Assembly (NCBI RefSeq): GCF_914271435.1
Contig: NZ_CAJZAI010000003.1
Coordinates: forward strand, 186,001-250,000
Source of the DNA: Cupriavidus laharis
GTDB taxonomy: Bacteria; Pseudomonadota; Gammaproteobacteria; Burkholderiales; Burkholderiaceae
Direction: 5' to 3'
Length of the DNA stretch: 64,000 nucleotides
Within the stretch, counting starts at the first letter, position 1; every line of letters begins with the position of its first letter. The position numbers and the translations under genes are program-made. Positions 34,895 to 43,800 of this stretch are shown here, piece after piece. The notes beneath the pieces are model-generated. The model saw nothing but the letters and a program-made list of their open reading frames with translations, made no database searches and had not been told where the DNA came from.

Positions 34895-34939
34895 GGTCAC
34901 TTCTCCGCAAATCCGGCGTCTCGCGCAAGAAAGCCGGAG

Positions 34940-34968
34940 GCCCGGTCAATGAACCCGGCTGACCGGGC
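34940..34968. promoter_or_regulatory. 9-bp inverted repeat in divergent promoter region
   Basis: gcccggtca, 11 bases, tgaccgggc: perfect arms, midway between the AraC-family gene and the divergent operon. A possible regulator site; AraC proteins more often bind direct repeats, so another binder or an RNA stem is also possible. Confidence 0.4.
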
Positions 34969-35041
34969 TCCGATACTAGCACTGTGCCTGACGCCAAACA
35001 ACGGCGCAGCACCCCCGGCAATTCAGCAGGAGACATATGCC

Positions 35042-36220
35042 ATGGAAACGATCACCGCCCCCGATGCCAGCGCAGGTGCGCAGTCAGACTGGCTCGCGCT
35101 TGCCGCCGCGCTCGGCCGCACGTTCGACGAGCGCGCACCGGCCATTGACGCCCGCGACGCCTTCGTCAGCGCCAATTACGACGACCTCAGGGCGCAACGT
35201 TTCCTGGCCGCGGCGGTGCCGCAGGAGTTCGGCGGTGCGGGTCTTTCCCATCCGGAACTGGGCCAGGTCCTGCGCGAGCTCGGCAAGTACTGCGGCTCGA
35301 CCGCACTGGCTTTCGCCATGCACACGCATCCGGTGGCCACCGCGGCCTGGCGCTGGCGCAACCAGAAGGCGCCGGTGGAGGGGCTGCTCAAGCGTGTGGG
35401 CGGCGAGCAGATCGTGCTGCTCGGCAGCGGCGGCTCCGACTGGTTGCAGGGCAGCGGCAAGGCAACACGCGTGGAAGGCGGCTTCCGCATCGATGCGCAC
35501 AAGGTGTTCGCCAGCGGCGCGCCGGTGGCGGACCTGTTCATGACCTGCGCCGTCCATGACGATCCGCAGGCCGGCCCCACCGTGCTGCATTTCGCGCTGC
35601 CGATGAAGACGCCGGGCGTGCGCATCGAGCCTACCTGGCGCGCGATGGGCATGCGCGGCACGGGCTCGCACGATGTACTGCTCGAAAACGTGCTGGTGCC
35701 GGACAGCGCCATTGCCGCGCGGCGCCCGCAAGGCCTGTGGCATCCGATGATGCATACCGTGGCGATGATCGCCTTGCCGCTGATCTATTCGGTCTACGTC
35801 GGCATTGCCGAGTCCGCGCGTGATATCGCCCTGCGGATGGCAAGGCAGCGGCGTATTTCGCCGCATGCCGTCGAACTGGCCGGACGCATCGGCAACGAAT
35901 GCGATGCCGCGCGCCTGGCGCTGAACGACATGTTCGCCGCGGCGGCCAGCCAGGCGCCCGGCGCCGTGACCACGAACCGGATCATGTGCGGGCGCGCGCT
36001 GGCCGCCCGTGCGGTGCTGGCGACGGCTGACCTGGCCATGGAGCTGGCCGGCGGTGCGGGTTTCTATCGCGACGCCGGGCTGGAACGGCGCTTCCGCGAT
36101 GCCCAGGGCGCGCGCTTCCACCCGCTTCAGGCTGGCGCGCAACATGAGTACGCGGGGCGCATGGCCCTTGGCCTCGACATCGATGCGCCGCCCGGAGACG
36201 TGCGGCCAGCCGCGCAATGA
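35042..36220 (+). CDS. Acyl-CoA dehydrogenase-fold flavoprotein
   Basis: 392 residues with the N-terminal helical, middle beta and C-terminal helical domains of the acyl-CoA dehydrogenase fold (VPQEFGGAGLSHPELGQVLREL; TWRAMGMRGTGSHDVLLENVLVP). The C-terminus reads RDAQGARFHPL then QHEYAGRMALG, without the usual catalytic YEGT glutamate block; this ending recalls group D flavin monooxygenases such as DszC. It is translationally coupled to a flavin reductase, which supports a two-component monooxygenase rather than a dehydrogenase. Substrate unknown. Start set by AGGAGA upstream. Confidence 0.75.
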   Translation: METITAPDASAGAQSDWLALAAALGRTFDERAPAIDARDAFVSANYDDLRAQRFLAAAVPQEFGGAGLSHPELGQVLRELGKYCGSTALAFAMHTHPVATAAWRWRNQKAPVEGLLKRVGGEQIVLLGSGGSDWLQGSGKATRVEGGFRIDAHKVFASGAPVADLFMTCAVHDDPQAGPTVLHFALPMKTPGVRIEPTWRAMGMRGTGSHDVLLENVLVPDSAIAARRPQGLWHPMMHTVAMIALPLIYSVYVGIAESARDIALRMARQRRISPHAVELAGRIGNECDAARLALNDMFAAAASQAPGAVTTNRIMCGRALAARAVLATADLAMELAGGAGFYRDAGLERRFRDAQGARFHPLQAGAQHEYAGRMALGLDIDAPPGDVRPAAQ

Positions 36221-36801
36221 TGCCCGCGCTCGCGCCGCTGCCGTATGCCACCGAGGCAAGCAACGACAGCGGCCAGGAAGACGAGGACGATGCCGGCCAC
36301 GGCGCGGACAGGGCGCACACGGTGCGCCGTGCCCTGCGCCGCGCGCTGGGGCAGTTCGCCACCGGCGTGGCGGTGGTCACGGCAACCGGGGCCGATGGCC
36401 GGCCCGTTGGCGTCACCATCAATTCGCTGGCCTCGGTATCGCTGACGCCGCCGCTGCTGCTCTGGAGCCTGGCGCGCGGCTCCGGCAGCCTGGCCGCGTT
36501 CCGCGCGGCGCCTTGCTACGCCGTCAACGTGCTGGCACGCACGCAGCAGGCCTTGTGCGAACGGTTTGCCACCAGCGGCATCGACCGCTTCCAGGGCGTG
36601 TCGCTGGCGTCCGGCCCATGCGGCACGGCGTTGATCGACAACGCGCTGGCTGCCTTCGTGTGCCGCCCGCGCAGCGCACGCAAGGTGGGCGACCATGTCC
36701 TGTTCATTGCGGAGATCGTGTCCTACCGCATGAACCCCGGCGAGCCACTGGTATTCCACGCCGGCGGCTTTGCGGGAATCAGCGCGCCTTCCCGGCAATG
36801 A
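36217..36801 (+). CDS. Flavin reductase-like domain protein
   Basis: 194 residues; an acidic, variable N-terminal 35 residues, then a flavin reductase (HpaC/DszD) split-barrel domain with LGQFATGVAVVTATGADGRPVGVTINSLASVSLTPPLLLW-type sequence. It should use NAD(P)H to supply reduced FMN or FAD to a partner oxygenase, most simply the flavoprotein encoded just upstream, whose stop it overlaps by four bases. Its last 23 bases overlap the convergent EamA transporter gene. Confidence 0.85.
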   Translation: MMPALAPLPYATEASNDSGQEDEDDAGHGADRAHTVRRALRRALGQFATGVAVVTATGADGRPVGVTINSLASVSLTPPLLLWSLARGSGSLAAFRAAPCYAVNVLARTQQALCERFATSGIDRFQGVSLASGPCGTALIDNALAAFVCRPRSARKVGDHVLFIAEIVSYRMNPGEPLVFHAGGFAGISAPSRQ

Positions 36802-37642
36802 CCAGCGCGATGCCGCCGAGCACGGCGGCGGCGCTGACGGCCAGCCGCAAGGACATGGCCTCGCCGAGCAGCGCCAGGCCACCCACCGCTGCGATCACCG
36901 GTACGCTTAGCTGGACGGTCGCGGCGGTGGCGGCACGCAACTGCGGCACGACTGCGTACCAGACCACGTAGCCCAGTCCCGAAGTCAGTGCGCCGGACAC
37001 CAGCGCGCACGCCAGCCCGGCGCCGTCGAGGCTGCGCTGCGCGTGCATCAGCAACGCCAGCGCAAGTGCCGGCGGCACGGCGCGCACGAAGTTACCTGCG
37101 GTGGTGGCGATGGCATCGGCCGATCCCCTGCCGCGCAGCGAATAGATGCCCCAGGCGATGCCCGCAGCGACCATCAGCAGCGATGAGCCCAGCGGCGGTG
37201 CCGTGAGTCCTGGCAGCACGAGCCACGCCAGTCCACCGAGCGCTAGCGCAAGGCCCAGCCATTGCCATGGGCGCAGGTGCTCGCCGGCGTACAGCCCGTA
37301 GCCGGTCATGGTCGCCTGCACGGCTCCGAACAGCAGTAGCGCACCCGTGCCGGCAGACAGGCGGAGGTACGCGTACGAGAAAGCTGCCGCGTATGCGAAC
37401 AGCGCCAGCGCTGACGGCCAGTTGCCGCCGTGCGCCAGCCGGCGCGGACCATGGCGAACCAGCAGGATCAGCCACAGGGCAGCCGCTGCGCTGCCGACCC
37501 GGGCCAGCGTAAAGCTTGCCGCGTCGATCGCCGTGCCCTTGAGCGCCAGCCGGCACAGGATCGAATTGCCGGCGAAGGCCAGCATGGTCAGCGCCGTCAG
37601 CAGGGCGACGCGAGCGCGCGGCATGGCGGGCTGCCGGGACAC
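36779..37642 (-). CDS. EamA/DMT-family transporter
   Basis: 287 residues, ten predicted helices in two EamA repeats (LTALTMLAFAGNSILCRLAL in the first; AAGIAWGIYSLRGRG starting the second). Drug/metabolite transporter superfamily, inner membrane, usually efflux of metabolites or amino acids. Substrate unknown. Two bases downstream of the GlxR-like gene, so the two are one operon. Confidence 0.85.
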   Translation of the reverse strand: MSRQPAMPRARVALLTALTMLAFAGNSILCRLALKGTAIDAASFTLARVGSAAAALWLILLVRHGPRRLAHGGNWPSALALFAYAAAFSYAYLRLSAGTGALLLFGAVQATMTGYGLYAGEHLRPWQWLGLALALGGLAWLVLPGLTAPPLGSSLLMVAAGIAWGIYSLRGRGSADAIATTAGNFVRAVPPALALALLMHAQRSLDGAGLACALVSGALTSGLGYVVWYAVVPQLRAATAATVQLSVPVIAAVGGLALLGEAMSLRLAVSAAAVLGGIALVIAGKAR

Positions 37643-37644
37643 GT

Positions 37645-38541
37645 TCAGCCTGCTGGCGCGTCGTCAAGCGAGAAGGAAGAGAGGTGTTCGATGGCCCGCA
37701 CCAGCGCGGCATGGTCCCAGCCCGCGCCACCCATGCCGACGCAGACATTGAACAGCTGCTGGCACGAGGCCGTGGATGGCAGGCCGACGCCCAGCGTGCG
37801 CGCCGTGGACAGCGCCAGTTCCAGGTCCTTCTGGTGCAGGGCAATGCGGAAGCCCGGGTCGAACTTGCGCTGCAGCATGCGTTCGCCATGCACTTCAAGG
37901 ATGCGCGAGCTGGCAAAGCCGCCCATCAGCGCCTCACGCACGCGCGCAGGGTCTGCGCCGGCGCGCGCGGCCAGCACGAGCGCTTCGCTGACGGCCTCGA
38001 TGGTCAGCGCGACGATCACCTGGTTCGCGACCTTCGCCACCTGTCCGTCGCCGGCTTCGCCGACGCGCGTGATGTTCTTGCCCATCAGCTGCAGCAGCGG
38101 CAGCACGCGGTCGAAGGCCTGCTGGCGTCCACCGGCCATGATCGACAGGGTCGCGGCGCGTGCGCCCACCTCGCCGCCCGATACCGGGGCATCGACATAG
38201 TCGGCGCCGAGCGCTTCGATCTTCCGGGCGAATTCGCGCGTGGCGATCGGCGAGATCGAACTCATGTCGACCACGGCCGCACCACGGGAAAGGCCGTGCG
38301 CAACGCCGTTTTCCCCGAACAGCACGCGTTCCACGTCCGGCGTGTCTGGCAGCATCAGGATCACCACCTCCGACTGGCGTGCGACCTCGGTGCCGTTGGC
38401 ACAAGCGTGCATGCCCGCATCCTGCAACGCCTGCGGCACGCCGCTGCGGCTGTGTGCAAACAGGGTGTGGCCGCCTTGCAGCAGGTGCTGGGCCATGGGC
38501 GTGCCCATCACGCCCAGGCCGATGAAGCCGATCTTGCTCAT
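37645..38541 (-). CDS. Tartronate semialdehyde reductase / 3-hydroxyisobutyrate dehydrogenase family
   Basis: 298 residues. NAD(P)-binding GFIGLGVMGTPMAQHLL at the N-terminus, substrate motif DAPVSGGEVGA near 120, and the catalytic lysine in the VAKVANQVIV block near 170. Closest in type to GlxR/GarR (2-hydroxy-3-oxopropionate reductase), which reduces tartronate semialdehyde to glycerate; other beta-hydroxyacid substrates are possible. Start at the ATG that begins MSKIGFIGLG. In an operon with an EamA transporter; no glyoxylate carboligase gene is nearby. Confidence 0.82.
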   Translation of the reverse strand: MSKIGFIGLGVMGTPMAQHLLQGGHTLFAHSRSGVPQALQDAGMHACANGTEVARQSEVVILMLPDTPDVERVLFGENGVAHGLSRGAAVVDMSSISPIATREFARKIEALGADYVDAPVSGGEVGARAATLSIMAGGRQQAFDRVLPLLQLMGKNITRVGEAGDGQVAKVANQVIVALTIEAVSEALVLAARAGADPARVREALMGGFASSRILEVHGERMLQRKFDPGFRIALHQKDLELALSTARTLGVGLPSTASCQQLFNVCVGMGGAGWDHAALVRAIEHLSSFSLDDAPAG

Positions 38542-38642
38542 GTTCTTGTCCGGTGGGTTGCAATGGCCCGGCGGCGCGACTCGCGCCGCGTGCAGCATCG
38601 TGATTGATGATAGTCACTGCAAGGCCACTGCAAGCAGCCGGA

Positions 38643-38918
38643 TCAGCGGACGGCGCCCGCAGGCGCGGCAAGGATGGCGCGAATGCGCGCCAGGTATTGC
38701 TCTCCAACCGCGCGGTGCGTATGTGCCGCTTCCTGGGCGAATTCGCGGCGCGTGGGCGGACGAATGCCCAGGCTGCGGCAGATGGTGGACAGGTAAGGCT
38801 TGCGTGCGCCTGCCAGCCGGACCGCGGCGGACTGCAGCGCGGCATCGCCGATGCGTGTGCGCAGCCAGGCCAGCACCTGGCGGTCATAGTCGTTCTGGAC
38901 ACGGATTAGATGTTCCAT
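38643..38918 (-). CDS. Small hypothetical protein under a LexA box
   Basis: 91 residues, MEHLIRVQNDYDRQVLAWL start, mainly helical, with KPYLSTICRSLGIRPP in the middle. Not recognised. The ATG at 38918 has GAGGGA just upstream, while an in-frame ATG at 38942 has none. A near-consensus LexA operator lies 30-50 bases upstream, so the gene is probably damage-inducible. No repair domain can be seen. Confidence 0.6.
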   Translation of the reverse strand: MEHLIRVQNDYDRQVLAWLRTRIGDAALQSAAVRLAGARKPYLSTICRSLGIRPPTRREFAQEAAHTHRAVGEQYLARIRAILAAPAGAVR

Positions 38919-38947
38919 GGTTCCCTCGTACTGTTCATCCATACAGT

Positions 38948-38967
38948 TACTGTAAATATATACAGTG
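38948..38967. promoter_or_regulatory. LexA (SOS) box
   Basis: tactgtaaatatatacagtg matches the consensus TACTGT-N8-ACAGTA in 18 or more of 20 positions, with exact CTGT-N8-ACAG core. It lies upstream of the leftward small gene. A second palindrome, tacagttactgta (38942-38954), overlaps its left end. Confidence 0.82.
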
Positions 38968-39216
38968 ATAAGGGGGAGGCAAGAGGATTTTTACCGTGTG
39001 ACGCAATATGCGCCTGCTTACAAAATGTCTGCGGACCGCGCCAGCCTGCGAAGGTGCCGACCGGATGAGGGCGGGCGATCGGGCCGCATCCGCGGGACGC
39101 CCAAAGGTCCCGGAAACTGTTCTGCCGGTCGTATGGCCCCGTTCCTGCGTAGCACTTCATAAAATGAATTCGTGTATCAGAGAGCAGCGCGCAGGCAGCG
39201 GCGAGGCGGGTGGTCC

Positions 39217-39981
39217 ATGCAGATCGGCGTATATCCCTATCAGCCCGTGCGGGAACGAGGCACCTTGAAATGCTTTCTGGCTGCCTTGCTCATGCACATG
39301 CTTCTTGGCGCACTGCTCTATTACGGCGTGCACTGGCGCAGCGCTGCGCCGGAAGGCGTTTCGGCCGAACTGTGGGAGCCCCCTCCTGAGGCCGTCACGC
39401 ATGAGCCCACGCCCGCGCCGGCGCCGGACGTGAAGCCGGTCGAAGAGGAAAACGCCGATATCGCGCTGCAGGAAAAGCAGCGCCAGGCAAGGCGCGAGGC
39501 GCGCGAGGAAGCGGAGGCAAAACGCGAAAGCCAGGCGCGGGAAGAGGCTGCACGGAAGGCAGCGCAACGGGAGGCACAGCGCAAGGCGGCCGAAGCACAG
39601 CGCCAGGCCAGCAATGCCCAGCGCCGAAGCGAACTGGCACGCTTGCAGGCCCAGGCGGGCGGCGCCAATGCGAACAGCGGCACCGGTACGTCCGGGAAGC
39701 CTTCCTCTGCTTATGCGGAGCGTGTCCGGCAGCGGGTCAAGCCAAATATCATCTTCAGTGAAGACATCAACGGCAATCCGGCAGCCGTGGTCGCAGTCCA
39801 CATGGCGCCAGACGGATCGGTGCTGTCGATCCGGCTCGCCAGATCCAGCGGCAATGCGGCCTGGGACAACGCCGTCCTGCGCGCGGTGTCGCGCTCCGAT
39901 CCGCTGCCGCGCGACGAGAACGGCGTTGCGCCGCCCGAGATCAGAATCACCTTCTGGCCAAAGGATCAGGGCAGTTCGTAG
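39217..39981 (+). CDS. TolA-like cell envelope protein
   Basis: 254 residues: a membrane helix (about 18-37), a Pro-rich segment (PTPAPAPDVKPVE), a long charged Ala/Glu/Arg helix (about 75-155) and a C-terminal TonB/TolA-type domain (VKPNIIFSEDINGNPAAVV, then VLSIRLARSSGNAAWDNAVLRAV). It resembles TolA, which couples the TolQR motor to the outer membrane, but no tol-pal genes are near, so it is an orphan copy. The start is the ATG before the membrane helix; upstream in-frame sequence is not protein-like. Confidence 0.8.
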   Translation: MQIGVYPYQPVRERGTLKCFLAALLMHMLLGALLYYGVHWRSAAPEGVSAELWEPPPEAVTHEPTPAPAPDVKPVEEENADIALQEKQRQARREAREEAEAKRESQAREEAARKAAQREAQRKAAEAQRQASNAQRRSELARLQAQAGGANANSGTGTSGKPSSAYAERVRQRVKPNIIFSEDINGNPAAVVAVHMAPDGSVLSIRLARSSGNAAWDNAVLRAVSRSDPLPRDENGVAPPEIRITFWPKDQGSS

Positions 39982-40205
39982 TCCACGCCACCTCCGCCGA
40001 TGTCGTTGACGCGATCGAGAAAGCCCTGGCTCCCGGCCCGTTCGTGCTGGGACCCACGTTCAGTGCCGCGGACGTCTATCTCGGGGCCTCACTGGCATGG
40101 GCCGGGAAATTCGGCGCGCCGCGCCTTGGCGAGAGCCCGCGCATTCAGGACTACGTCAAGCGCGTCACGGCACGCGACGCGTTCAAGCGCGCGGCGGCGG
40201 AATGA
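39978..40205 (+). pseudogene. C-terminal remnant of a glutathione S-transferase
   Basis: In frame from 39978 to the TGA at 40203 the sequence reads as a GST C-terminal domain: SADVVDAIEKAL, PFVLGPTFSAADVYLGASL, SPRIQDYVKRVTARDAFKRA. About 75 residues survive of roughly 200; the N-terminal thioredoxin-like domain is absent, and the fragment begins at the 3' end of the TolA-like gene in another frame. A decayed gene cut by a rearrangement, with the TolA-like gene at the break. Confidence 0.75.
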
Positions 40206-40259
40206 GGGCGCGGCGTCCAGGAGCAGTCGCCGGGTGGTAACGGCAGCCTCTGGAAAAGG

Positions 40260-42362
40260 CTAGTGCGATGCGTGCCGTGCTTCTTCGATCAGCGCATCGA
40301 CCACCACTACGCCGTCGCCGTTTACCATTACCGGGTTGAGGTCCACTGACAGGATCGCGCCACCGGCGTTATGCACCATGTCGCCGACCTGAACCGCAAG
40401 TCGGCACAGCGCAGCAATATCCACCGGCGGCTCGCCGCGCACGCCATGCAGCAACGGCGCGATACGGAGTCCGTCCAGCGCGCGAGCCACGTCTGCCGGC
40501 CGGCAGGGCGCGAGCAGCACGGCAGTGTCGCGCAGCACCTCAACATACTTGCCGCCGTCGCCGACGACCAGCACGGCGCCGAAGACCGGGTCCCAGTGCG
40601 CGCCGATCATGCACTCGCGCTGGCCGCGCGACATGCGCGCGACCACGACGCCTTCGCACGTTGCACCCATGGCCTGCAGCGTGCGTGTCTGTGCTGCAAA
40701 GGCGCTGGCCACCGCTTCCGGATCGTTGCAGTGCAGGGCCACCAGCCCGTGTTCGCTCTTGTGCGGTACCTGCGGCGAGCTTGCCTTGACCGCCACCGGT
40801 GCGCCGATGCGTTGCCACGCGGCCACCGCGGCATCGACGTTGCGGCAGACATAGTGCTCGACCACGGGCATGCCGGCGGCCGCCAGCCGGGCGAGGCTGG
40901 CGGCCTCGCTCAACGTCGCGCCCGCTGCGGCGATGGCCGGCTGCGCGGGGCGTGCAGGCAGGAGCGGCTCGCCTTCGGCCGCGATCTGCCGCAGGCGCTG
41001 CTGGTGCGATACCAGTTGCGAGAAGGCGGACAGCGCTTCGGCGGCGTTGGCGTAGGTCGGCACGCCGGCTTCGCGAAAGGCCTCCGCCACCGGTTGCTGC
41101 CAGACGGCGACCGCGATGGGCTTGCCCGCCGTGTCGGCGAATGCAGCGGCATCGCGCGCAAAGCGCGGCACGTCATAGCCCATGCCGGAAACGGGGATGT
41201 CGAGCAGGAACAGGTCGGCGGCAGGATCCCGCGCCACCACGGGCAGTACCTCGCCGAACAGCGCGCTGTTGGTGAGCAGCGCCGCGGTGACGTCGACCGG
41301 GTTCGCGGTCGCGGCAAAGCCGGGCAGGCGTTCGGCGAGCGCGGCCTGGGTGGCGTCGGACAGCGGCGCAAGCGTCAGCCCGAACGACGGCGCCGCGTCG
41401 GCCGCCATGACGCAGCTTGCGCCCGAGTTGCTCACCACCACCAGCCGGCGCCCGCCGGCATCCCAACCGCGCAGGTACATCGGCGCGCAGCGCGCCAGCG
41501 CGTGCGCATCGTCCACGCGCCAGATGCCGTGGCGGGCAAGGAAGGCGTCGACGGCACGGTCTTCGTTGGCGATGGCGCCCGTATGCGAGGCCGCGGCGCG
41601 CTGCCCGTCCTGCGAACGGCCGGCCTTGACCGCCACGATCGGGACGTTGCGGGCCCGCGCCACGCGCGCGGCTTCGGCCAGCACTTCGGGATCGCTCAGG
41701 CTTTCCAGGTACAGCAGTACCAGCCGTACCCCGGGATCATGCGCAACGGCCAGCGCCAGTTCGCTGACCGTGATGTCGGCCTGGTTGCCGGTAGCGTGCA
41801 TATGGCGCACGCCGATGCCCTGGCCGCGCAACAGCCCGTAGACTATCGCCGCCACGCCGCCGCTCTGGCTGACCACGGCCACCGGCCCGTCCTGCGGCGG
41901 CACCTCGATGAACATGGTGGAGAAGCTGGCGATCGCGCCGCTGCCGAAGTTGGCCAGCCCCTGGCTGTTCGGGCCCACCAGCCGCAGGCCGCTGGCGCGC
42001 GCGGCGCGCACCATCTCGACCTGCTGGCGTCGGCCTTCGGCGCCCGCTTCGCCGAAGCCGGAAGCGATCACGATGGCCGCTGCCACGCCGAGCCGCGCGC
42101 AGTCGTGCACGGCCTGCACCGCGGCCTCGCCGGCCACGATGATGATGGCCAGTTCCGGGACCTCCGGCAGTGCATCCAGCGTGGGATAGGCGCGCAGGCC
42201 CTGGATGGCGTCGCGCTGCGGATTGACCGGGTAGAGCGTGCCGGCATAGCCGTGCGTCTTCATGTAATGGATGGGCCGACCGCCGATCTTGTGGATATGG
42301 TCGGAGGCACCGATCACGGCAATCGAGCGAGGGGAGAGCAGGGGCTGGAGTGGGGCGGTCAT
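40260..42362 (-). CDS. ADP-forming acyl-CoA ligase (acetate-CoA ligase family)
   Basis: 700 residues with the fused order CoA-binding domain (about 10-135, SPRSIAVIGASDHIHKIGG), succinyl-CoA ligase-like domains (about 150-460) and ATP-grasp domain (about 480-695). The phospho-histidine loop region ASHTGAIANEDRAVDAFL is visible. It makes or uses an acyl-CoA with ATP/ADP. The context is thiolase, DUF35, cyclase and binding proteins, so it probably activates an organic acid imported by the neighbouring Bug or Liv protein. Start at the ATG before PLLSPRS. Last gene of a leftward run. Confidence 0.85.
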   Translation of the reverse strand: MTAPLQPLLSPRSIAVIGASDHIHKIGGRPIHYMKTHGYAGTLYPVNPQRDAIQGLRAYPTLDALPEVPELAIIIVAGEAAVQAVHDCARLGVAAAIVIASGFGEAGAEGRRQQVEMVRAARASGLRLVGPNSQGLANFGSGAIASFSTMFIEVPPQDGPVAVVSQSGGVAAIVYGLLRGQGIGVRHMHATGNQADITVSELALAVAHDPGVRLVLLYLESLSDPEVLAEAARVARARNVPIVAVKAGRSQDGQRAAASHTGAIANEDRAVDAFLARHGIWRVDDAHALARCAPMYLRGWDAGGRRLVVVSNSGASCVMAADAAPSFGLTLAPLSDATQAALAERLPGFAATANPVDVTAALLTNSALFGEVLPVVARDPAADLFLLDIPVSGMGYDVPRFARDAAAFADTAGKPIAVAVWQQPVAEAFREAGVPTYANAAEALSAFSQLVSHQQRLRQIAAEGEPLLPARPAQPAIAAAGATLSEAASLARLAAAGMPVVEHYVCRNVDAAVAAWQRIGAPVAVKASSPQVPHKSEHGLVALHCNDPEAVASAFAAQTRTLQAMGATCEGVVVARMSRGQRECMIGAHWDPVFGAVLVVGDGGKYVEVLRDTAVLLAPCRPADVARALDGLRIAPLLHGVRGEPPVDIAALCRLAVQVGDMVHNAGGAILSVDLNPVMVNGDGVVVVDALIEEARHASH

Positions 42363-42390
42363 GAGCAAGACGTAAGCGGGTGGAGAGAAG

Positions 42391-43377
42391 TCAGTCGACG
42401 GTGGCGCCCGAGGTCTTGACGACCCTGGCCCATTTGTCGATTTCCTGCCCGATGAAGCGGGCAGTGGCAGCGGGCTCGGTCCATTCGGCGGCAAAGCCCT
42501 GCGTGGCAAAGCGCGCGCGCACGTCGGGATCCTGCAGTACGGCCTTGAGCGCGCCGTTGAGTGTGCTGAGGACCGCAGGCGGCGTGCCGGCCGGGGCCAG
42601 CAGCGCATTCCAGGCGCTGGCCTCGTAGCCGGGCAGTCCCGCCTGCGCGATGGTCGGCGTGTCCGGCGCGGCAGGCGAGCGCGCGGCGCCCGTGATGGCG
42701 AGCGCCTTGAGCTTGCCGTCGCGCACGAACGGCATGGCCGACAGCATGGTGTCGAACATCACCGTGGCCTGGCCGCCCATCACGTCGGTCAGCGCGGGCG
42801 CGCTGCCTTTGTAAGGCACGTGCGTCATGCGGATGCCCGCCATGCTGTTGAACAGTTCCGCGGCTAGGTGGGTCGACTGGCCGTTGCCTGAGCTGGCGAA
42901 GGTGACCTGTCCGGGCCCGGCCTTGGCCAGCGCGATCAGCTCGGCCACGTTGCTGGCCGGCGTGGCCGGGGCGGTCACCAGCACCAGCGGACCTCGCGTG
43001 AGCATGCTGACCGGCGCAAAGTCCCTGCGCGTGTCGTAACCGGGTTTGCTGAACAGCGTCATGTTGATGGCGTGCGCCGTGGTGGCGACCAGCAGCGTGT
43101 AGCCATCCGGCGCGGCCTTGGCCACGGCTTCGGCGCCGATATTGCCGCCGGCGCCCGGCCGGTTCTCCACCACCAGTGGCTGGCCGAGCTTGTCGGACAG
43201 CTTCTGCCCGACCACGCGGGCGACGATGTCGGTCGGGCCGCCGGGTGGGTAGGGCACCACCAGCCGGATAGGCTTGTTCGGGAAAGACTGTGCCTGCGCG
43301 CCCGGCAAGGCGGTAGCCGACAGGGCCAGGCAGGAAAGCAGGGCGAGCGCGTGCCGCCGGGATCGATTCGGTGCCAA
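42391..43377 (-). CDS. Bug-family (TTT) periplasmic binding protein
   Basis: 328 residues, signal peptide (about 1-29, ending ALPGAQAQ) and Bug fold (KPIRLVVPYPPGGPTDIVARV; ENRPGAGGNIGAEAVAK; ASSGNGQSTHLAAELF). The likely start is TTG behind GGAG. Encoded between the acyl-CoA ligase and a DUF35 gene on the same strand, so it probably binds the acid consumed by this cluster. Confidence 0.86.
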   Translation of the reverse strand: MAPNRSRRHALALLSCLALSATALPGAQAQSFPNKPIRLVVPYPPGGPTDIVARVVGQKLSDKLGQPLVVENRPGAGGNIGAEAVAKAAPDGYTLLVATTAHAINMTLFSKPGYDTRRDFAPVSMLTRGPLVLVTAPATPASNVAELIALAKAGPGQVTFASSGNGQSTHLAAELFNSMAGIRMTHVPYKGSAPALTDVMGGQATVMFDTMLSAMPFVRDGKLKALAITGAARSPAAPDTPTIAQAGLPGYEASAWNALLAPAGTPPAVLSTLNGALKAVLQDPDVRARFATQGFAAEWTEPAATARFIGQEIDKWARVVKTSGATVD

Positions 43378-43446
43378 GGGAGTACTCCGGTAGTGGATGC
43401 CGGCCGGGATGGACAGGCGCCTGCCGGCAAGGCGCCAGAGGTCGCG

Positions 43447-43800
43447 CTACTCGCGCCGGAAACGCAGCAGCGTGCCTTCGCCGAAGCGCAGGAAGCCTGC
43501 CCGCACCCGGTCGCCGATGGCCACGCCGGGCTCGGCATGGCCCATCACGCGCGGGCCTTCGTCGAGCGTGGCCAGCACCAGCGTGTAGGGCGCGAGTGCG
43601 CGAAAGGCTTCGTCCGGCGCGCGGCTGATCTCGGTCACAGCGTGGACCGTGGCCAGTCCGCCGGCATCGCGCCAGCGCAACTGCCGGCCGCCGCAGGCAC
43701 GGCAGGCATGGCGCTCCAGCGGCTGCCAGGCTCCGCAGTCGTCGCAGCACTGGTAGCGCACCACGCCGGCGTCCAGGCCGGTGGTGTAGGGATGGGTCAT
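43447..43800 (-). CDS. DUF35 zinc-ribbon/OB-fold protein
   Basis: 117 residues: an N-terminal rubredoxin-like zinc ribbon with four Cys (CCDDCGAWQPLERHACRACGG) and an OB fold (VHAVTEISRAPDEAF; MGHAEPGVAIGDRVRAGF). DUF35 proteins are obligate partners of thiolase-like enzymes, supplying a CoA-binding or structural module (as ChsH2 does for the Ltp2 aldolase). It overlaps the thiolase-like gene by four bases (ATGA), supporting a complex between the two. Confidence 0.88.
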   Translation of the reverse strand: MTHPYTTGLDAGVVRYQCCDDCGAWQPLERHACRACGGRQLRWRDAGGLATVHAVTEISRAPDEAFRALAPYTLVLATLDEGPRVMGHAEPGVAIGDRVRAGFLRFGEGTLLRFRRE

